This document shows positions 44,490-49,495 of a stretch of 49,495 bases of DNA, one piece after another. Made by a program: the position numbers and the translations under genes. Where the stretch lies: contig NZ_CAMTIA010000023.1 in assembly GCF_947072475.1 (NCBI RefSeq), positions 1 to 49,495 on the forward strand, in the 5' to 3' direction. Below the pieces are notes generated by a model. That model was not told the origin of the DNA, ran no database searches, and saw only the letters and a list, made by a program, of their open reading frames with translations. The first letter of the stretch is position 1. Each line of letters opens with the position of its first letter. This DNA is from an uncultured Deefgea sp. Lineage in GTDB: Bacteria; Pseudomonadota; Gammaproteobacteria; Burkholderiales; Chitinibacteraceae.

Positions 44490-44581
44490 GGCTTAACTCC
44501 TTTGGGTCGTAGCTTGCGCTACATTTCAATGGGTGACGAGTTCGCTACTCAATCCCAGACTAAGATCTGCGCCGACCAGTA

Positions 44582-45613
44582 TCAGCAAGCCGCCGCATCG
44601 GCGATGGCCAACACTTTTTGTTGCCAAGCGGATTTTTGCTCGGCGCTGAGCCAGCTGGCTTCAAAGCTATTTAAAATCAACTGCACGATTTCAGCTTTAT
44701 TCAAATCCAGCGCAGCGCGGCAGGCGAGCAAATTGGTGTTTAGATAACCGCCAAAATAAGCAGGGTCATCCGAGTTCACCATCGCGCACAAACCGGCATC
44801 CAGTAGCGTACGTAGATTATGCGCCGCTAAATCATCCACCACGCACAGCTTTAAATTCGACAAGGGGCAAACGGTGAGTGGCACGCGATCAGCGGCCAAA
44901 CGCGCCACCAAAGCAGCGTCTTCGGTACAGCGAACGCCATGATCAATTCGCGTTGATTTGAGTAAATCGAGCGCTTCCCAAATATACGCCGCCGGACCTT
45001 CTTCGCCAGCATGCGCCACCGCGGGCAAGCCCAGCTCAGCACAACGGGCAAACAGCGCAGCAAATTTACTTGGCGGATGACCCAATTCGCTCGAATCCAA
45101 ACCCACCCCGTCGATTTGCGCTAAATACGGCAGCGCCTGCTCTAGCGTGGCAAAGCCGTCGGCTTCGCTTAGATGGCGCAAAAAGCACAAAATCAATTTG
45201 GACGTCATGCCAAATTGCGTTAAGGCATCGGCCAAAGCGCGGCGAATCCCCGCCAGCGGCACGGCAAAATCAATGCCGCGCGCAGTATGCGTTTGTGGAT
45301 CGTAAAAAATCTCGGTGTGAACAATATTGTCCGCCTGAGCGCGTAATACATACGCCCAAGTGAGATCGTAAAAATCTTGCTCAGTGATTAATACCGACGC
45401 ACCGGCGTAATACAAATCCAAAAACGATTGCAAACTATCAAACTGATACGCCGCCCGCACCGCATCCACATCGGCATACGGCAACGCCACGCCGTTTTTT
45501 TGCGCCAAGGCAAACATCATCTCCGGCTCAAGCGAGCCCTCGATATGCAAATGCAATTCAGTTTTTGGCAAAGCCATAATCAATTGGTCAAGCGGGTGTT
45601 GGTTCACAATCAT
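44582..45613 (-). CDS. Adenine deaminase (adenosine deaminase superfamily, PA0148-like)
   Basis: A 343-residue metal-dependent deaminase. Metal and catalytic motifs are ELHLHIEGSLEPEMMFALA (His21, His23), VAHAGEEGP, STRIDHGVRC and VNSDDPAYFGGYLNTN. The HIEGSLEPE and SDDPAYFGGY forms are characteristic of the bacterial adenine deaminase branch (P. aeruginosa PA0148 type) and differ from true adenosine deaminases, so adenine to hypoxanthine is the likelier reaction. AGGA abuts the ATG at 45613, so translation may really start at GTG 45607. Purine salvage here sits between the two ribonucleotide reductase genes. Confidence 0.9.
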   Translation of the reverse strand: MIVNQHPLDQLIMALPKTELHLHIEGSLEPEMMFALAQKNGVALPYADVDAVRAAYQFDSLQSFLDLYYAGASVLITEQDFYDLTWAYVLRAQADNIVHTEIFYDPQTHTARGIDFAVPLAGIRRALADALTQFGMTSKLILCFLRHLSEADGFATLEQALPYLAQIDGVGLDSSELGHPPSKFAALFARCAELGLPAVAHAGEEGPAAYIWEALDLLKSTRIDHGVRCTEDAALVARLAADRVPLTVCPLSNLKLCVVDDLAAHNLRTLLDAGLCAMVNSDDPAYFGGYLNTNLLACRAALDLNKAEIVQLILNSFEASWLSAEQKSAWQQKVLAIADAAAC

Positions 45614-46123
45614 TCCTATTTATTCTCAATACGGGATCACCGATATTTAAATGCACTAATCAATCCAATCCATTTAAATATCGGCACCGCACAGCGGCAC
45701 CGAGGGTATATTGCTCAAAGCTAATTCTAAAGACATCTACAAACAGATACCCACCGATTAACATCAGCGAACTGGTGGGGCCAACCTCTGCGACTCGGTG
45801 GGTTACGTCCTTCGGCCTAACCCACCCTACGGTTAACGACTTTACACACAGCATCAAATGCTGTGCCGCGCTGGTTGGTCTGGGGCTTAAGTCCCGTTAA
45901 AACGAACACCGAGCACGAAGGGAGACAAACAGCCCTATCGTTTGGCTCGCGCCACGCGAGGGAACGGCGGAGCCGGGTTCGTCTCGGGTCGCCTTTCTTT
46001 GGATACTTTCTTTGGCGACGCAAAGAAAGTATCCCCCGCCGCGGGTAGCGGCACCTAAAAACAGGTGCCGCAGGCACTTAAACCCATTTCACCCATGGTG
46101 GGTAGATAACCCACCCTACAGTT
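45614..46123. repeat. Intergenic repeats between nrdA and the adenine deaminase gene
   Basis: About 510 bp without a gene. It holds a GGTGGGTTA/TAACCCACC hairpin (45797-45826); a degenerate copy of the repeat also seen at about 18.5 kb (45885-45960); a perfect 14-bp inverted repeat with a 6-nt loop (46001-46034, GGATACTTTCTTTG and its complement), a type widespread in beta- and gammaproteobacteria; and a second GTGGGT/ACCCAC hairpin (46097-46115). Confidence 0.7.
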
Positions 46124-48970
46124 TTATTGGCAAGCTTCGCAATCTGGATTATCAATCGAGCAGAACTTCGCATCCGTCGCTGGCGTGTTATCCACTGCTT
46201 CCGCCGCTTGAGGCACTGGCGTTGGGTGGCTGGTGCCATCCACGGCGACGGCGTTTAATTCGCCACCGCGACCGGTTGATTTCTCTGCCGATGTTGCTGC
46301 CAAAGTGCGGAGGTAATACGTGGTTTTTAGGCCGCGCAACCAAGCGAATTTATACAACTCGTCCAATTTCTTGCCCGATGCACCGGCCATATAGATATTG
46401 AGCGATTGCGCTTGGTCGATCCATTTTTGACGGCGACTTGCCGCTTCAACCAACCATTTCGGATCCATTTCAAACGCCGTGGCATAAAGCTCGCGGAATT
46501 CTTGTGGAATACGATCGATTTGTGCCACTGAACCGTCGAAGTATTTCAGGTCAGAAACCATCACTTCGTCCCACAAACCAAGGGCTTTTAAGTCACGCAC
46601 CAAATGCTCGTTGATGACGGTAAATTCGCCTGACAAATTCGATTTCACGAACAAGTTTTGGTAAGTCGGCTCAATACACGCATCCACACCAACGATGTTC
46701 GAAATCGTTGCAGTTGGCGCAATCGCCAAGCAGTTTGAGTTACGCATACCGTAGGCAGCAATACGATCGCGCAACATCGTCCAATCTAGGCGTGAGCTGC
46801 GATCGACTTCTAAGTAGCCGCCGCGCTCTTCTTCGAGTAAGCGCAATGAGTCTTGTGGCAAGATGCCGCGATCCCACAAGCTGCCTTTGTACGAAGCGTA
46901 AATACCGCGCTCTTGCGCCAATTCAGTTGAAGCCCAGTAAGCGTGATACGCCACGGTTTCCATTGATACGTCAGCAAATTCAACCGCCGCTTGCGAAGCG
47001 TATGGAATGCTCAATTCGTGCAAGCAATTCTGGAAGCCCATAATGCCCAAGCCCACTGGACGGTGCTTCAAGTTCGACGTGCGTGCTTTGCGAACTGGGT
47101 AGAAGTTAATGTCGATGACGTTATCGAGCATACGCATCGCCACTTTCACGGTGCGCGAGAGTTTTTCGGCGTCGAGCTGACCATTTTTTAAATGGTTGTA
47201 TAAGTTGATCGAACCGAGATTACATACGGCGATTTCTTCTTCATTGGTGTTCAGCGTGATTTCAGTACACAGATTACTTGAATGCACGACGCCAACGTGT
47301 TGCTGTGGGCTACGAATATTGCAAGGATCTTTAAAGGTGATCCATGGATGACCAGTTTCAAACAACATGGTCAACATTTTGCGCCATAGGCCCAATGCCG
47401 AAATCGTTTTGGCGACGCGCATTTCACCGCGCGCGGCTTTGGCTTCGTAGGCGATGTAAGCCGCTTCGAATTTTTTACCGACCAGATCGTGCAAATCAGG
47501 CACTTCAGATGGGCTAAACAACGTCCATTCGCCGCCATCCATCACTCGTTTCATAAACAAGTCAGGAATCCAGTTGGCCGAATTCATATCGTGCGTGCGG
47601 CGACGATCGTCACCGGTATTTTTACGCAATTCAAGGAATTCTTCGATGTCGGCGTGCCAAGTTTCAAGGTAGGCGCAAACTGCACCTTTGCGTTTACCAC
47701 CTTGGTTGACGGCAACGGCAGTGTCGTTGACTACTTTAAGGAAGGGCACTACGCCTTGCGACTTACCATTGGTGCCTTTGATGTGGCTATTCATGGCGCG
47801 AACTGAAGTCCAGTCATTGCCCAAACCACCGGCAAACTTAGACAACAAGGCGTTTTCTTTTAGCGCTTCAAAAATACCGTCCAAATCATCAGGCACGGTC
47901 GTCAAGTAGCAGCTCGACATTTGGCTATGGCGGGTACCGGAATTAAATAGCGTTGGCGTCGAAGACATAAAGTCAAAGCTCGACAACACATTGTAAAACT
48001 CAATGGCGCGCTCTTCACGATTCACTTCATTGAGCGCCAAGCCCATGGCCACGCGCATAAAGAATACTTGCGGCAATTCAATGCGTTGCTCGTCGATATG
48101 CAAGAAATAACGATCGTACAGCGTTTGCAGGCCAAGGTAGCCAAACTGGTAATCGCGATTGTGATCGAGCGCCGCAGCGATTTTGCTTAAATCATACTGG
48201 CCAAGTTTTTCGTCGAGCAGCTCAGCGGCAATCCCTTTTTTGATAAATTTCGGGAAATACGTGGCGTAGCGCTCAGCCATTTCTTCGTGGCTGGTTTCAG
48301 CACTTAATACTTCACGACGAATGGTATTGAGCAACAAACGCGCAGTGACTAAATCGTAAGCGGGATCGTTCTCAAGGAAAGTACGCGCTGCCAATACGGC
48401 TGATTTACGCAATTCATCGGCAGAAACACCGTCGTAAACGTTTTTGAGCATTTCAGCCAAAATAAGCGCTTGATCGGTGTATTGCTCAAGGCCGGTACAT
48501 GCCGAGGCGATCAAGGCTTTGACTTTGTCTAAATCGAGTGGGCGCAAGCTGCCGTCTTCAAACAAGACATTAATCGTGTGTTCTGGTTCGTTCTCGTGAC
48601 GTGCGGCGGCGCGTTCACGCTGACGTTCACTGCGATACAACACATAGGCGCGCGCGACATCGTGCTCGCCAGAGCGCATCAAAGCCAATTCAACTTGGTC
48701 TTGGATATCTTCAATATGGATCGCACCGCCTTCTGGCTTGCGACGCATCAAGGCCGACACCGCAGAGTCGGTCAGCAGATGCACTTGGTCGCGCACAGCG
48801 GCGCTCGACGCAGCATGGCTGCCTTGCACCGCAATAAACGCTTTGCTTAATGCGACCGAGATTTTCGACGGTTCAAACGCCATCACCGAGCCATTTCGGC
48901 GAATAATTTTATAATTTGCGTAGGCCGCGGCATCAAGTGTGATGTGAGAAAGTTTCGCTGTATCAGTCAT
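46124..48970 (-). CDS. nrdA: Class Ia ribonucleotide reductase alpha subunit with two ATP cones
   Basis: A 948-residue catalytic subunit, longer than E. coli NrdA (761) because two ATP-cone domains precede the core: about 20-110 (YKIIRRNGSVMAFEPSKISVAL) and about 115-205 (INVLFEDGSLRPLDLDKVKALI), as in Pseudomonas aeruginosa NrdA. Catalytic residues appear as MSSCYLT, SSNLCTEITL and AVCNLGSINLYNHL, with NSNCLAIAPTATISNIVG near the substrate site. The C-terminal redox pair is CEAC in the last residues (DNPDCEACQ). It reduces ribonucleotides to deoxyribonucleotides with NrdB. GGTGA precedes the ATG. Two NrdR-like boxes and a DnaA box lie upstream. nrdB is unlinked by 2.8 kb. Confidence 0.97.
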   Translation of the reverse strand: MTDTAKLSHITLDAAAYANYKIIRRNGSVMAFEPSKISVALSKAFIAVQGSHAASSAAVRDQVHLLTDSAVSALMRRKPEGGAIHIEDIQDQVELALMRSGEHDVARAYVLYRSERQRERAAARHENEPEHTINVLFEDGSLRPLDLDKVKALIASACTGLEQYTDQALILAEMLKNVYDGVSADELRKSAVLAARTFLENDPAYDLVTARLLLNTIRREVLSAETSHEEMAERYATYFPKFIKKGIAAELLDEKLGQYDLSKIAAALDHNRDYQFGYLGLQTLYDRYFLHIDEQRIELPQVFFMRVAMGLALNEVNREERAIEFYNVLSSFDFMSSTPTLFNSGTRHSQMSSCYLTTVPDDLDGIFEALKENALLSKFAGGLGNDWTSVRAMNSHIKGTNGKSQGVVPFLKVVNDTAVAVNQGGKRKGAVCAYLETWHADIEEFLELRKNTGDDRRRTHDMNSANWIPDLFMKRVMDGGEWTLFSPSEVPDLHDLVGKKFEAAYIAYEAKAARGEMRVAKTISALGLWRKMLTMLFETGHPWITFKDPCNIRSPQQHVGVVHSSNLCTEITLNTNEEEIAVCNLGSINLYNHLKNGQLDAEKLSRTVKVAMRMLDNVIDINFYPVRKARTSNLKHRPVGLGIMGFQNCLHELSIPYASQAAVEFADVSMETVAYHAYWASTELAQERGIYASYKGSLWDRGILPQDSLRLLEEERGGYLEVDRSSRLDWTMLRDRIAAYGMRNSNCLAIAPTATISNIVGVDACIEPTYQNLFVKSNLSGEFTVINEHLVRDLKALGLWDEVMVSDLKYFDGSVAQIDRIPQEFRELYATAFEMDPKWLVEAASRRQKWIDQAQSLNIYMAGASGKKLDELYKFAWLRGLKTTYYLRTLAATSAEKSTGRGGELNAVAVDGTSHPTPVPQAAEAVDNTPATDAKFCSIDNPDCEACQ

Positions 48971-49019
48971 TCGTTCACCAGTCGTGCAGTTCGCAAGTGC
49001 ATTCGCTTGCGGCGCTGCT

Positions 49020-49028
49020 TGTGGATAA
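49020..49028. promoter_or_regulatory. DnaA box upstream of nrdA
   Basis: TGTGGATAA is the exact complement of the consensus DnaA box TTATCCACA, 50 bp ahead of the nrdA start. E. coli nrdAB also has DnaA boxes in its promoter. Confidence 0.6.
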
Positions 49029-49052
49029 TTTTGTGGGTTATTTGTGCAGAAA

Positions 49053-49100
49053 ACACTACATCTTGTGTTGCTTCCTGCTTATAGACACAAATACTAGGGT
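49053..49100. promoter_or_regulatory. Tandem NrdR-like boxes upstream of nrdA
   Basis: Two 16-mers, ACACTACATCTTGTGT (49053-49068) and ACACAAATACTAGGGT (49085-49100), resemble the NrdR consensus acaCwAtATaTwGtgt and are offset by 32 nt, three helical turns, the spacing usual for NrdR. Repression of nrdA by NrdR-dATP is inferred. Confidence 0.7.
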
Positions 49101-49272
49101 AAAGAGGGGATCTGGTGCAAGTGGCCTGCTCTGTGCTAGTCGATCAGTGGCGGGGTAAAAAAAATCAAAATCCTTGCATGGCTTAAATCCATTGACATGG
49201 AGCAACACAGACCAAAGAAAGCCAGTTGCAAGTTTGCAACAAGACCAAGTCAATCCGCGCATTCGTCAACAC

Positions 49273-49327
49273 GCAGCCACAAAAAAAGACAGCCAAAGCT
49301 GCCTTTCTTTAATCCAACTCAATCGAT
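49273..49327 (-). terminator. slyD-type terminator, 55-bp repeat copy A
   Basis: Contains GGCAGC-TTTG-GCTGTC followed by T7, read leftward. The 55 bp are identical to 49441-49495, 168 bp to the right. Confidence 0.85.
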
Positions 49328-49334
49328 TTAAATC

Positions 49335-49430
49335 TTAGTGATGATGACCGTGCGCGCCATGAACGTGGCCGTGTGACAATTCTTCGCTAGTGGCATCACG
49401 CACATCAATCACCGACGCCAACGAGCCAAC
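49335..49430 (-). pseudogene. slyD: 3' fragment of slyD (FKBP-type peptidyl-prolyl isomerase), 31 codons
   Basis: Read leftward the frame gives VGSLASVIDVRDATSEEL followed by SHGHVHGAHGHHH and TAA, the unmistakable histidine-rich C-terminus of a betaproteobacterial SlyD. The frame is closed by a TGA immediately upstream (49433-49431), and no FKBP domain precedes it. The fragment is flanked by two identical copies of the terminator, so it looks like a partial tandem duplication of the 3' end of a slyD gene lying just outside the window. Confidence 0.75.
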
Positions 49431-49440
49431 TCATGCCGCT

Positions 49441-49495
49441 GCAGCCACAAAAAAAGACAGCCAAAGCTGCCTTTCTTTAATCCAACTCAATCGAT
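49441..49495 (-). terminator. slyD-type terminator, 55-bp repeat copy B
   Basis: Exact copy of 49273-49327 reaching the window edge. It presumably terminates the intact slyD expected beyond the edge. Confidence 0.8.

Noticed and set aside
49056-49262. Leftward 68-codon frame upstream of nrdA
   Set aside because: It overlaps the NrdR-like boxes, shows no family pattern and no good start; region 49101-49272 holds nothing else recognisable.

Overview
The window looks like the chromosome of a betaproteobacterium, most likely in or near the Neisseriales. The main hints are a HGHVHGAHGHHH SlyD tail at the right end, a class I NrdA with two ATP cones, xseA, a PLD-type pssA and many GTAGGGTGGGTTA-type intergenic repeats. 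The genus is not resolved. Most proteins share one codon style with moderate GC. Two stretches stand out as AT-richer and foreign: 21.1-25.0 kb and 40.8-42.2 kb.

Layout. (1) 0.1-16.7 kb is an iron-acquisition block. A leftward operon encodes imelysin, a di-heme cytochrome, an imelysin lipoprotein and a DUF1513 protein, from a promoter overlapped by a Fur-like palindrome. A leftward TonB-dependent siderophore receptor follows. Facing it across a 17/19 Fur box is a rightward eight-gene operon: amine N-hydroxylase, MFS exporter, acyltransferase, one IucA/IucC synthetase, FhuF reductase, and FhuC, FhuB and a FhuD-like binding protein. One synthetase with one acyltransferase suggests a dihydroxamate siderophore of the alcaligin/putrebactin class. 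(2) xseA (17.1-18.5 kb). (3) A translationally coupled pair at 18.8-20.9 kb: an RsbQ-type alpha/beta hydrolase and a protein joining an RsbP-like PAS to a second PAS and an active-looking GGDEF domain. (4) 21.1-24.8 kb is a cluster of integron gene cassettes with no visible integrase: four leftward genes (GNAT, bacterial PH domain, nuclease-EVE-like fusion, PD-(D/E)XK nuclease) separated by recognisable attC sites, with mobile palindromes inserted. (5) 24.8-25.9 kb is repeat-rich non-coding DNA. (6) A cysteine-synthase-like PLP enzyme and pssA. (7) A leftward seven-gene operon (35.0-28.7 kb): ABC ATPase, FtsX-type permease, small membrane protein, LolA-like periplasmic protein, outer-membrane barrel, LytS-type kinase and LytTR regulator. 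(8) A YdjM-type membrane protein, a chemoreceptor, a glutaredoxin-like protein and an AGCS symporter. (9) A leftward region with nrdA and nrdB separated by an adenine deaminase and two paralogous lipoproteins, followed by a coiled-coil membrane protein whose two halves are joined in the -1 frame at an A AAA AAC heptamer. (10) The right edge carries tandem NrdR-like boxes and a DnaA box ahead of nrdA, then a duplicated 3' fragment of slyD between two copies of its terminator.

The most interesting items are the RsbQ/PAS/GGDEF module, the cassette array with its putative modified-DNA restriction gene, and the probable -1 frameshift gene. Everything here was read by eye. Family names rest on remembered motifs and not on searches.
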